From assembly GCF_022201045.2 (NCBI RefSeq), contig NC_068557.1, forward strand, positions 32,093,501 to 32,157,500: a DNA stretch of 64,000 bases. The letters are read 5' to 3'. The notes beneath the pieces are model-generated. The model did not search any database and was not told where the DNA came from. It saw nothing but the letters and a program-made list of their open reading frames with translations. This document shows, in pieces, positions 14,840 to 25,442 of the stretch. The stretch's first letter is position 1. Each line of letters opens with the position of its first letter. The stretch is from Citrus sinensis (lineage: Eukaryota; Streptophyta; Magnoliopsida; Sapindales; Rutaceae). A program made the position numbers and the translations under genes.

Positions 14840-15310
14840 AAGGTAGCGTTTGTTTTTTTTTTTTTTTTTCTAAAATCTGAATGAGTCTAAATTTTTCTAA
14901 AGTCTGAATGGATCTGAACACAAAAATTTGAATTATATATTTGTTTTTTTAATATCTAAATAAAAATGACATTTTGTTTGCTTTTATAATAAAAAATATC
15001 TTAAACTTACTTCTTTGACATTTACATCCTTGTAAAAAAAAAAGATTCTATTTTATAATTTAGGAAATAAGTTATTTTATAAAGATATTTCTGAAATATA
15101 ATATTTATTTATCATTCAGATCCTTTTCCATTTAGATAAAAGTCACAAAAGTTTACTTTTTCTATTCAGATGTAAATGTCTAAAAAATTAAACATAAGTT
15201 ACAAAAAACAAACAAGCAAATTTTTAAAAGTATCTGAAATTAATAAAATTTCAAACTTCATACATTTAATAAACAATCTGAATGTAGATGTCTGAAAAGG
15301 CACATTTGTT
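14840..15310 (+). repeat. Dispersed repeat with CTGAATG/TTTGTTT motifs, copy C
   Basis: The interior (about 15050-15170) matches, in inverse orientation, the segment at about 33690-33810. Shared blocks include AAATAAATATTATATT, ATATCTnTATAAAATA and CTTATTTCnTAAA. TTTGTTT and TCTGAA words recur at both ends, typical of a MITE family. Termini and target duplication are not resolved. Confidence 0.6.
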
Positions 15311-15928
15311 TTTTCTTTTATCTGAATATAAGTGTTAAGTTGTTTATTTTAATTAAAAAAATTGAAGTATGATATTTTGACATTTATATCCTTATAAGGA
15401 TTATATATATTTGAGAACAATTAAGTTAAATAGTTTGAAAATATAATTAAATATTTTATTATTACTAATATGTACAACGATTATAAAACACCGCAAGACT
15501 TAATTCTAGTTAAAAAATGTAACATACATGACACGTACGGAAATGGAAAATTGAAATAAAATAAAAATTTTGGAAAAAAAAACTGGGCATGTGGATACAC
15601 AAAGAAACCAAATAAATATCCGCATAAAATTTACTTGAACTAATTAATTGAAAGCAAGCTACAACAACAAATACACACAATACAACAATTAATTTATGCA
15701 GCTGAACACATGACACATACAGGAATGGAAAATTATAAAGGAACTAAAAGAAGACTAAAGGACGACAGAAACATAGCGCCCACTGTCGTTTCACGCGTTT
15801 CCTTAGTCTTCTTTTAATTTTGCGTGGGCCCATAATAAATAATAAAATAAAGAATTTAGAAATGGAAAGCAGGTCAAAATTCATATTTTTATCTCCTCCC
15901 TCCCCAGCCAGATTTTCCAGTCCTTAGT

Positions 15929-16186
15929 TTACTCCGCTCCTTTGTTCTTCCCTTTCCGTTCATCTGGAAGGAAGAGGAAATCGACCCCCAGCAATTGGTC
16001 ATCATTCCTGGCCGGCTGGTGCTTTTCCCTCCCTTTCACAAGCTTGGTTAGCAAAGTACGATTCTCATTGGCCACCAGCTCAGCCTCGATCTACGCGCAT
16101 TCATCTCCATAGCCCCTCCACTCATTTTCCTCGTTTGGAAACGGTAGCACTTCGTTAATCCCGGCTTCTTGTTCTCGCCCAGCCCC
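15929..16186 (-). pseudogene. Unidentified C-terminal coding remnant
   Basis: The minus strand from about 16186 to a TAA at 15931-15929 reads as one frame of about 85 codons, broken by a single internal TAG (after GYGDECA). It looks coding: hydrophilic and charged, with segments such as IEAELVANENRTLLTKLVKG and LLGVDFLFLPDERKGKNKG. The GC content is well above the surroundings. I do not recognise the family. A 16-bp CTCGCCCAGCCCC-type block is repeated at its upstream end around a T run. It is either a decayed gene end or a transposed fragment. Confidence 0.35.
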
Positions 16187-16525
16187 TTCTTTTTTTTTTT
16201 TTTTTTCTCTCGCCCAGCCCCATTTGATTGTAAAAAAGTGCTGCTATTGTCATCTCTTTTCGTTACTTTTGTGGTTTCCTTTTCATTATTTTAATATATA
16301 TTTTTTAATTATTTTATTTTTTAAATGAAAAAAATAACAGACAAAGGATGATTACTGGAGTTGAAGCAACAGACAAAGGGACCCACGTTTTTGTCGTCCC
16401 TTTGTCGTCCAAGAGTTCAAATAGCAGAACTCATAAGTAAATATTGGTAAATTCCATCAAAGATGGTTGGCTCAAATTTTGCTGCCCTTTTGCCCAGGTA
16501 ACGTGAGGTCTGCTAGAAGTTAATT
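16187..16525. other. Intergenic DNA, nothing recognised
   Basis: T-run (16191-16206), AT-rich DNA and the 3' flank of the STIG1 remnant. A 13-bp direct repeat GTCCCTTTGTCGT-like word occurs near 16395-16410. Confidence 0.5.
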
Positions 16526-16995
16526 TTAAGCATAGCTGCACATCCCAAAGGTGCATGAACTCCCTTTCTTGCACCTGTTGCTGCACCTCCCACAATGCTT
16601 CTTGTCTGACATTACATTCACATACTGGCCTTTGCAGCAAACCTGCCAATGCTTACATTTCTTACCACACTTGCCGCAATTGAACCCATCATGAAAGTGC
16701 GCCTACACATTTCTTCTTGCAGCAATCGGGGCCTGGACTGTCCTTGGCAAGACAAACCCTAGGGTTTTTGTCACATTTCATCACAGGGCGAGGGACAAAT
16801 CGGCTTGCTCCTCGGAGTGAAGTCATTAAGTCTCGCTCGTCAGCCAAAGGGATATCAGAAGTAGTGTTATTATCACCACCGGCGCCATTGAATGATCCTT
16901 CTTCAGGCCCCAGTGTTGTAGCTTTAAGCGCATTGGCCATAGCCATTAGCATGGCCAAGGCAAGAAATATCTTTAATTAGGGAGTTCATCTTCAT
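16526..16995 (-). pseudogene. STIG1-like pseudogene 1 (two frameshifts)
   Basis: Read on minus, the segment encodes a STIG1-type secreted Cys-rich protein in three frames. ATG at 16995 or 16989 starts a signal-peptide-like stretch. An extra A in AAAG (about 16967) then throws the frame out before IFLALAMLMAMANA. The middle (CDKNPRVCLAKDSPGPDCCK, then KKCV) is intact to about 16700. A second single-base slip near CGCACTTTCATG precedes FNCGKCGKKCK..., ending FGMCSYA and TAA at 16528-16526. The two shifts make a functional protein unlikely. Nearly all cysteines of the domain remain, except that GQYVN replaces the usual G(K/Q)CVN, so decay is recent. Assembly error at one site is possible; at both it is less likely. 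Confidence 0.75.
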
Positions 16996-18392
16996 GAGGG
17001 AGACACTTAAAATTAAAGAGGCTTTGAAATTAATGGAAATGTGTGTGTGTGTGTGTGTGTATTCATTGACTCACATATATATATGGAGAATGGGCGCTCT
17101 TGTAGTCGTATTTAACTATTTATACATCAAAATAGAGCAGCTAGCAAACGAGTTGCTCTAAAGTGTGTAGGCGTTGCATGGTTTCCAATTGTGCGGACTG
17201 TTAGTGGAGTGGTCTAATTCAACGAGTTTTGATAAAATATGAAGTAAACCAATTTAGGTTGTTGGAGAAAATATTATAATCTAAATACTAAATTAGGCTA
17301 AATTAGAGGAGAAAACAAAATTGTATGCAACTGTACGTTAGGCATGCATATGTATATAATACCACTCGCCTTCAATTAATTACTACTAACTTTTCCCTGA
17401 TTACAGATCCAATGCCCTTTCGTTAACAACGATCATCACGAATTCGGTGCAACTAACAAAATAAGTTTGCTTTTCATTGCTACGTAGCATCATAATGAAG
17501 AATCAAGTCTCTAATGCGCAATTGTGCCCAGATGTTAATTTACTTCATTTTTGTTTTCGGAAAGCAAATTGCTTATATATTAATTCTTCAAAAAGCATTA
17601 GAAATGCAGCTAAAAGCCATTAAACTAGTATGGAATGAAACTGACTTAGCACAAAACACCAATGGGAGATAAGTAATAACTACTTCCGATACTACGAGTC
17701 TAAAATTGTTGAAGAGAGTATACTTAAACAACATACCGATAGGTGCCATAACGACCGACAGTCTCACTTAATTTACTTCATTTAATCTCGTTTAATTTCT
17801 TGTATTCTCTTTGGTCAAGAAGAAGATTCCAAGTTAAATTGACGTTGGTATATAAATGAACCCTCTTAATTTCTTTCTTTTAAAAAAAAAGCAAAATAAA
17901 AGATTGTGATGAGAACATAAAATTGGTTAAATGCAAAACACATTCAAGATTTGTGATTGATAGCTATTACATGAGAATGTAAATTTAGCTAAATGTTAAG
18001 CATGTATGATTATAAAAGAATAATGATATTTTCGAAAGTCAATAGATCTCAGATAAGGAAAGTATATTAATCCTAAATTGATCGAGTTCATATTTAATCA
18101 ATTGACTGAATATATTGTTGCAAAATTTCCAAAATAACAAAGATAAATTAATCATATTTTATAAGTTTCGACGCTTCACTTGATTGATCAATATATACCA
18201 ATGAAAAGAGAATACATTGAAAGATACTAATCAATAAGGTAACATGATGAAAATTTATTTATCAAATAAAGATTGAAGAAGTTTTGAGACTATGATCACG
18301 TGAATTATGAAATTTAATAGTTGACAATGCTGGCAGAAGCCGATAAGTAGAAGTTAAATAATCAGAATTCAGCAGTACTGTAATAAATTCAA
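16996..18392. other. Intergenic DNA between STIG1 copies
   Basis: A (GT)n microsatellite lies at 17041-17061. No open frame or repeat end is recognised in the AT-rich remainder. Confidence 0.6.
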
Positions 18393-18844
18393 TTAAGCGT
18401 AGCTGCGCAGCCCATAAAAACAGGAGCTTCCGTTCTTGCACTTGTAGCATCGGCCACAATGTTTGTGGTTGAAAGAAGGATTTACATACACTCCTTGGCA
18501 ACAAATTTCATAGTATTTGCACTTGCTTCCACATTTGCCGCAGTTAAGTTGATTTTTCTTCACATCAACACATTTTTTGTAGCAGCAGTTCGCCACGAAC
18601 TGCCCTTGGGGCGACAAACTCTAGGATACCTATCACAAGTGATGGCACCCCGCGGCGCCTTATCGGCTAGGAAACGACCCGTTCCTCCAAGAATCTTAAA
18701 CGCTGCTTCCTCGTCAGTTTTTGGCAATCCAAGTTCATCGTCATTGGAATTATTTTCTTCCTCTGTAGTAGTTGCTTGTGGTTATCGCACTGTAATGGCC
18801 AAAGCTGTTGTGTCCGACAATATAAGTATGACTAAAGATTTCAT
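18393..18844 (-). pseudogene. STIG1-like pseudogene 2 (stop, frameshift, lost cysteines)
   Basis: The minus-strand ATG at 18844-18842 begins MKSLVILILSDTTALAITVR followed directly by an in-frame TAA. The frame then continues as a STIG1 propeptide (TGRFLADKAPRG, CDRYPRVCRPKG) and shifts frame at the position of the conserved PGPxCC. The rest (NCCYKKCVDVKKNQLNCGKC onward) ends at the TAA at 18395-18393. Conserved cysteines are replaced: QGVYVN for RGKCVN and YGLRSYA for YGMCSYA. More decayed than the copy at 16.5 kb. Confidence 0.82.
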
Positions 18845-20402
18845 TATATTGTTAATTACTACGTGACCAGAAGAGCTGTAAAGGGGAAATTACATAAATA
18901 ATAATAATAATAATGCTTGTTGTTAAAAGGGTTTGCATGGTGATCAGGTACGGTATCTATACTAATCTAGCTAATGTATATGGGGCAAATGATGAACGAA
19001 TTTTCCAAAATGAATATGTGGCTTTATCAATGGCTTAATTAAATGGAATAAGTTAGGTTCAAAATTGAAATCATCATGCAAAATTCAGATGCAATATCAA
19101 TAAATGGGGAAAAAAAAGGAGAAGAACCCAAATCTACATTGACATTGTAATCCATCAAACCCAATAAAAGCGTAAATGAAATTAGTTAATGGTAAGAAAT
19201 ATTTAATAAGGCTCCTAAACAAGAAACCATAATTAAACTCATTATTCTTTAAACTGTAATTTATTTATTTTTTTGGTAAATGTGATGATAAGACCATGAT
19301 CATTAGTAACAGAACTCCATATATATAGAAAATAGGTTTTTAAGGAGGAGAAAATGCCTTTGATTCGTAAATACATAATTACCAACTTTCCATTATTTTG
19401 ACTTGTTTTTAATAAATAATTATTAAAAAAAGGATTAAACTCAGCAAATTTTCAACAACGAGACTTACATAATGTCATTATAATATTGTCACACGAGGTG
19501 GTTCCATTACCCAAAAGTGGCACTAAGTACTAATATTTAATACCAAACAACCAAATGGTATACCACTGATAATTCATAATCAAATAAAATTTTATTTCAA
19601 GAGACGTCAAAGGTGAGTGACATGGCAAATAAAGAAATAGAGGGAAAAAAAAAAAGGTTTGAATCAGGCAGTTACAAAAGCACTTAAATTAAAAACTCTG
19701 ATAGAGTAGCTCAGCTTCAATGGCCTTCACGTCTTTGCTATGTTTTGATTTTTTTTTTTTTGTTAAGAATAATTAGAAGACATGTGTTAGTGTTATGCAT
19801 ACGTTGTATATATTTCTTCCCCCATTAAGTCAGAATATTTGGCCCATCTAGTTACGTGGTTAATGCTAAGGTTGTTAATCCAGCACTTTTCCAGGACCAG
19901 GACGAATAGGATCGCATATTCGAATGTATAGTAACCCTTTATCAATTTACAAACTAATTCAGAAAACTACTTGGCGCAGAATATGATTTCACTTACCGGG
20001 GCCAGGGGAAGTACTTGTTTCATTCCAGTATTATTAACTACTTCATTAAATAGCTAGGCCATTCTTTTCTTCTTGTTTCCTTTACAACATGAAGCAAGTG
20101 CAATCTCTTTCTCTTGGGAGTTTACATAACTTCTCTCAAGCACTTTAGTTAATCATTCTTGAAACTCTTGATGCAACAAAACTTTATAACAATTTGGATT
20201 TAATCTAATTAATGCTCCTTTTTTTGTTGGGCAAGATTTGATTTCCACAGAAATCAATAATGTATTTGTGATGTAAATTTCAATAAGGCAACACCGCATG
20301 CAAATTGATTTTGTAACAGGAGAGATAATTTTTGGTCAGAACTAATGTGTATGAAGAAAGTAATACAAATTGAAAGTTCTAATGGTAAATAGCGTGTAAA
20401 TC
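18845..20402. other. AT-rich intergenic DNA, nothing recognised
   Basis: An (ATA)n run lies near 18898-18913. No gene or repeat ends are seen. Confidence 0.6.
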
Positions 20403-20819
20403 TCATGCATAGCTGCACATCCCATAAACGCAAAACTCACCCTTTTTGCACTTGTTATTGCACCCGCCACAGTGTCTTTTGTCAAATAAAGCATTCACAC
20501 ATTTCCCCCTGCAGCAGATTTCAGTGTACTTGCACTTGTACCCACACATTCCACAATTTAACCGATCTTTTTTCACATTAACACATTTTTTCTTGCAGCA
20601 ATCCGGCCCTGGACTGCTCCTGATCATACCACAAACACGTGGAAACTTGTCACAAGTCATGTTGGCTATCAGGTTTTTCCGTGCCAGCAACCGCCTCACT
20701 CCTCGCAAAGATGTTGCTTCTTGATTTTCTGATAAGGACCACGATTCTTCAAGATCGTTTGTCGAGGCAACAATGGCAACTGTCGCTAAGAGGGCAAAGA
20801 AGAGTGTTAGCGACTTCAT
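20403..20819 (-). CDS. Stigma-specific STIG1-like secreted cysteine-rich protein (intact copy)
   Basis: A single-exon, 138-aa protein. A signal peptide (residues 1-19, MKSLTLFFALLATVAIVAS) is followed by a variable acidic propeptide with a RGVRRLLA motif. The C-terminal STIG1 domain has paired cysteines: CDKFPRVC, GPDCCKKKCV, NCGMCGYKCKYTEICC, GKCVN, HCGGCNNKCKKGEFC, YGMCSYA. Known members are secreted to the stigma exudate or apoplast, where they influence pollen-tube growth and exudate secretion. Tissue here is unknown. This is the only one of three tandem copies with an open frame. The start is secured by the signal peptide and by TATA and CCAAT motifs just upstream. Confidence 0.93.
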   Translation of the reverse strand: MKSLTLFFALLATVAIVASTNDLEESWSLSENQEATSLRGVRRLLARKNLIANMTCDKFPRVCGMIRSSPGPDCCKKKCVNVKKDRLNCGMCGYKCKYTEICCRGKCVNALFDKRHCGGCNNKCKKGEFCVYGMCSYA

Positions 20820-20881
20820 GGCTATATAGACAGAAGATTTTATTTGTCAAATTTGTTGATAGCAGTTAGCACTCTGTGTTA

Positions 20882-20899
20882 ATTATATAGTAATATTGG
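20882..20899 (-). promoter_or_regulatory. TATA and CCAAT motifs of the intact STIG1 gene
   Basis: On minus, CCAAT (20899-20895) and CTATATAATT (about 20890-20881) lie 60-80 bp upstream of the STIG1 start codon. Position and order fit a core promoter. Confidence 0.45.
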
Positions 20900-21731
20900 C
20901 GCGAGAGTTGACAAAACCAAAATGAATTATCAAGTTATGGTTTTTGTGTGTGTGTGGTCTATATTCATTTCAAGAGATTGCTTCCAAATTACTATATATC
21001 GCTAAGAAGAAATCATTTGATTATATGTAAAGAAAAGCTGGGCTGCTCCCATTTATTCTGTATCTCAATTCTTAAGTAAAGTTGATGGACGATGAATCTC
21101 ACCTTGTATTTTGGAACCAGTCACTTGTTGCCACATCGATTATATGTGCCTTCAATTGCGTGGTCGTCAATCGGCATATAACACCGGGCACCGGCTGCTC
21201 ATTTTTAAATGTCTGTTTAGTTCACGGTGACTTTTCGCTATCCTATAATTCTACAACTGATGATTTTATTTACCTCCCACTCATTTGTGTATCAGGAAGC
21301 GCAGCAGTTTGAAAAGAAAATATGACAAGTCAAAAGAGGGAAAATGCGAAAGATCAGAATAAAATCTAACATAACAATTGTGTAAGGCTATTAAAGCAAA
21401 GACAAAGACAGACATGATTCCCTAGTTCGATAAGAAAAGCACATATTCTCAAGAGCAAAATAGTACTTAACTAAAAACTTTAATTTGGGTTCACTGGGGC
21501 ATCAATCTGCAGTAGTCTGATTAAAGTTGCATTATATTTACATAGCTTTTGCTGAAATGTTTTATTTAAAAGTATTCCATTTCTAATTTCTGAGACTAGA
21601 GCTAGGCTATATATGAGCAAATAAACTGTTTCATTGAGGTCTTGTTATTAATTTGATGTTGTATTAATTGAAGTTCTTGTTGCAATTTTTTTTCTTTTAG
21701 TTATTGCGTAAGCTTGAGAAATAACATAATT
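20900..21731. other. Divergent intergenic region between STIG1 and cytochrome b561
   Basis: It holds the promoters of two divergent genes. A 76-codon open frame at 21082-21312 has no recognisable similarity and no splice or signal features. Confidence 0.5.
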
Positions 21732-22687
21732 ATGACTTCTTGCTGCCTCATAATTCTCACTTTGATCTTTCCTCTATTTTATATTATTGCCCAAGCCTCT
21801 ACATTTGGCCAGCAGCTCTCTCTCATGGAACTGGTAGCAAGTAAAAACAATGAAACAGAGCACCAAGAGCATGCTAATACTTGTTTTCACCGCACTGCAG
21901 AGAATGAAGTGACAACAAATCTAAGATCAGGCAAGGGCCAAAGCTTCTCGCACGGTCGGCATCACGCAAGGACTGTAAGCGTAATAATTACTATTATATC
22001 TTATTCTTCTTCTTGTTGGTTGTTAATAACGACAACACAAATTTTAACTCAAACAGGCTCATGGGATCCTGAACATTATTGGCTGGGGAATTCTCTTGCC
22101 AATCGGAGTGATCATCGCAAGATACCTGAGAAGATTTCCAATTGAATATGATGAATGGCACCCACTTCACATGCTGTGCCAAATTTCAGGATACATTCTT
22201 GGAACCGTTGGTTGGGGCATTGGCTTATGGCTTGGCAACTCTTCCAAACATTACACTCTTAAAACGCATCGCATTCTTGGCATCCTTGTATTCGCCTTTG
22301 CAACCATACAAGTAAGTATTTGCAATTCTCCAGCTTACATTGATTATTCAAAATCAAAATCTTGTTTGTTGTCTCATATTAGTTTTTTGTTTTGTGAATT
22401 AGATTTTGACCAGCTTTCTGCAACCAAGAAGGGAAAATGAATGTAGCAAGTGGTGGGAAATTTTTCATCAATCTATGGGATATACAGTAGTTGCTTTAAG
22501 TATAGCAAATATTTTTCAAGGGATTATTCATCAGAGTCATGCTGAAAAATGGAAATGGCTTTATGTGGCAATACTTGCTCTTCTAGCTTTTCTTGCAGCA
22601 GCATTGGAGATTTTTAGATGGATCGTGAAGTCTAAACTTCAGCTGCCAATTGCATTTCACAACAACAATATTTACAACTTCACTTGA
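21732..22687 (+). CDS. Cytochrome b561 domain-containing protein, short type
   Basis: Exons are 21732-21974, 22057-22311 and 22403-22687, each joining in phase 0, giving 260 aa. An N-terminal signal or membrane segment (CCLIILTLIFPLFYIIAQAS) is followed by about 50 hydrophilic residues. The b561 core has four to five membrane helices: AHGILNIIGWGILLPIG, HMLCQISGYILGTVGWGIGL, HRILGILVFAF, then MGYTVVALSIANIFQG and a last helix. Likely haem-ligand histidines are His83, His119 (His116 nearby), His152 and His188. It lacks the DOMON domain of the longer CYB561-DOMON proteins. Known role of the fold: transmembrane electron transfer, often ascorbate-linked. Open frame extends 18 bp upstream to a TTG, but the ATG at 21732 is the first real start. 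Confidence 0.88.
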
Positions 22688-23231
22688 TCAGATTTAGTGT
22701 TAAAAAAATTTTGTTTCAGGATTACGTTATTGCCGAGGAAGAGGATAGTAAATTTCCATTTAATTGAGAGCTCATTTGAGCCTCCAAATTCAATTTCTTG
22801 TCATTTACGCAACCAATTGACTATCTTACCTATTACTGGAAATGGATTTTCCTCTGCTTTGCATGTACTGTATGCAAAATAGTCGAGCACTTTTATTGTG
22901 ATTAATAGCAGAGCTATTTGTTCTCTAAAAAAAAAATAATAATAAATATTCATATTTTAATGAACTTTTTATTACAAAAATATCCACGGGCATATTACTA
23001 TTAAGGACAATATTGGATAAAACCTTAAAAATTTCTCAAAACTATTTGCCCCTTCTCTCTCTCTCTCTTGTTTTCAAATTTTGTGATTATGCCTATTTTT
23101 CACAATTGGTTTATGCAAGATGTTGATGAAGAAGTTGATGAGATTGAATGGGCTTTGCGGCAAGTTATAGTTTTTTACAAGGATCATGATTTTTTTCTGA
23201 TCTGATCATGTTCTGAGCAAACCAATTAATA
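22688..23231. other. 3' flank of the b561 gene
   Basis: 3' UTR and AT-rich DNA. A (CT)n-like patch lies near 23054-23068. No gene recognised. Confidence 0.5.
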
Positions 23232-23261
23232 GTATTCGCCTTCGCAACCATATAAGTAAGT
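23232..23261 (+). pseudogene. Echo of the b561 exon 2 donor region
   Basis: Thirty bases match 22288-22317, the end of b561 exon 2 with its GTAAGT donor, at 28 of 30 positions. This suggests the remnant of a local partial duplication. Flanking sequence on both sides no longer aligns by eye. Confidence 0.55.
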
Positions 23262-23267
23262 TGGAAT

Positions 23268-23790
23268 AAGTTGTTTACCTAAACAATAAGAATCGGAATC
23301 AGAATGAACTATATTCTTATTGATGCATCTACTCTGTCTTGTAATCAAAATGGATTGTTACAAATTACTTAAATGCCCTAAGTTACAATTATATATTTAT
23401 TCACTAATAAAATAAAGAGTAATTATTTTTATTATAAACATTATTACCATTATTATTATTATTACCATTATTGTAAAAAAATAGTATTATTATTATTACA
23501 ACAAGAATATAATGAATTAATGCAATTTATTTGATATTAATTATCAATATTATTATTTAATTTTTAAATGAGGTAAAATTAATTTTTGATTTTGTTTAAA
23601 GGTAAAATGTCAATTCATTCTCATCTCCATTCTCTCATTTTCATTCCCACGTCTTTTGTTCCCACTCCTCATTTCTAAATTCATTCTCATTCATTTATAT
23701 TTTTAACAAGTAAAATACTATATACAAAGAATGGGAATCATTTTCATTCCCTAATTCATAAGTAAATCATCATTCTAATAATAGAGTTCA
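23268..23790. repeat. Possible degraded MITE with CATTCTCATT-rich arms
   Basis: The left part has AATAAGAATCGGAATCAGAA. The right part holds repeated ATTCTCATT/ATTCCCATT words and their complements. (ATT)n runs lie between. The arms are only loosely complementary, so element status is tentative. Confidence 0.3.
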
Positions 23791-24418
23791 AATTTTTGTA
23801 TAAATTTATTTTATACAAATCAATATAGTATGATATAATTAGTTTCATTAAATTAAGGTGATATAATCAAATTGGATCCAAAAAAAATCTTCGGTCCAAT
23901 TCAGAATTTATATTTATAAAAAAATCGATAAGGTTAATCCGATAAAAATCAGAATAAGTCGGTTCAATTCTCCGTTCAAAATTTCAAGAGTAGATCCAAC
24001 CGAAAAATTCGAGGGAAAAATATGGCCACAGCATTACGTGAGGGGATATAAGAGGCTAGCTTAACACGCCCTATATGTAAACCTTACTAAAAATTTAACA
24101 CTGCTTCTACTTCGTCGGCGCATCGCCACCGCCCAACTTTGCGCCTTAGCCGCGCTACCTCCTTCGCCCTGGCACTATCAAACAGCTCCAATCAATTAGT
24201 CCATTGAATCTTGAATTTTCAAGATTAATAAAAGTTAAAAGTAGAAGAATAAGGGCTGGCGGCGAGAGGCTAATACATTAACATTTGTAGCAGCCTAATA
24301 CCTTAGTATAAAAATAACACCTAATAAATAATCTTTTTGCATTTCAAGGGGAAATGGTTATGAATATTTTGTTAACTCTTTGAATGGTGTTAATGAGAAA
24401 ATGGATGATTATAAATTT

Positions 24419-25101
24419 GGGGGATTGACACTTTTCCCCTACATAAATTAACATATATTATTTAATTCCCTGCTGTTTTTATAATGGTCAAAAATTCCTA
24501 TGACAGCATAAGTTTACAGTATTACCCTTATTTTTAACTACTATTTTATTTACATTTATTATAAATTAAATAAATTACATGAATAAAAACTAAATAAAAA
24601 AAAATTAAGCATTAAAAACAATAAAATTTTTTTCTTGTAATTATTTATTTTGTGAACATTTTCTTATAATAAACATTTTGTAATATTTTAAAATTAAATG
24701 TAAAAAGATAGGCAAAATATTTTATTATTTATCTTCTAATAAATCTTTATTTGTCATTCAAGTTTTCTTATAATAATTTTTTTTATCATTTTATAATAAT
24801 TTTCTTATATATTTATTATAAGAAAATTTTCACAAATTAAATAAGTACAAGAAAAAAATTTTATTATTAATTTTTTTGCTCATATCAAAACATATATTTC
24901 TTATTTTTAATGCTTAATTTTTTATTTAGTTTCTATTCATGTGATTTATTTAATTTATAATAAATATAAATAAAAGAGTAGTTAAAAATAAGAGTAATAT
25001 TGTAAACTTATGCTATCAGGGAGATTTTTGGCCATTATAAAAACAGCAAAGGGAAAAATGATATATGTTGATTACTGTAGATGGGAAATTGACAATCTCC
25101 C
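24419..25101. mobile_element. Mutator-like (MULE) MITE with long TIRs and 10-bp TSD
   Basis: This 683-bp element is bounded by a perfect 10-bp direct duplication TTATAAATTT (24409-24418 and 25102-25111). Its arms are inverted repeats of roughly 200 bp. The left end starts GGGGGATTGACACTTTTCCC and the right end, reverse-complemented, GGGAGATTGTCAATTTCCCA. Matching continues through GCTGTTTTTATAATGG, GCATAAGTTTACA, TTATTTTTAACTACT and AAATTAAGCATTAAAAA. A 9-11 bp duplication with long terminal inverted repeats fits Mutator-like elements. It codes for nothing and ends 342 bp before the PLP-homeostasis start codon. Confidence 0.88.
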
Positions 25102-25442
25102 TTATAAATTTTGTAAACTGCAGGCGAAAAGTGAAAAAAAAAATTAGTGTATTTTTAATCAAATGTAAAAGATTAGGTGGGATGTGAATATTTATCTAAA
25201 ACTGAAAAACATTTTATTAATTACTATTATACTAAATATTAGGGACCTTAAATGTTATTTTGCTCCGGAAAATAATGACATGGCTGTGCTCATTTCCACA
25301 CGGTTTTCTGACATGTGTCAGTGAAAATGAGCGATACTAGAAAAGCAACAACACAAGTGAATGGGTGATGAAGAATCAGGAACATGAAGAAGAGCGCAAG
25401 AGGAGAGAGAATCATATCAACGAACAAGTAGAAGCAGAAACC

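Noticed and set aside
21082..21312. Small protein gene between STIG1 and b561
   Set aside because: No signal, domain or supporting promoter pattern; its length is expected by chance.
21714..21731. Upstream extension of the cytochrome b561 protein
   Set aside because: It starts with TTG; the ATG at 21732 begins the hydrophobic signal segment.
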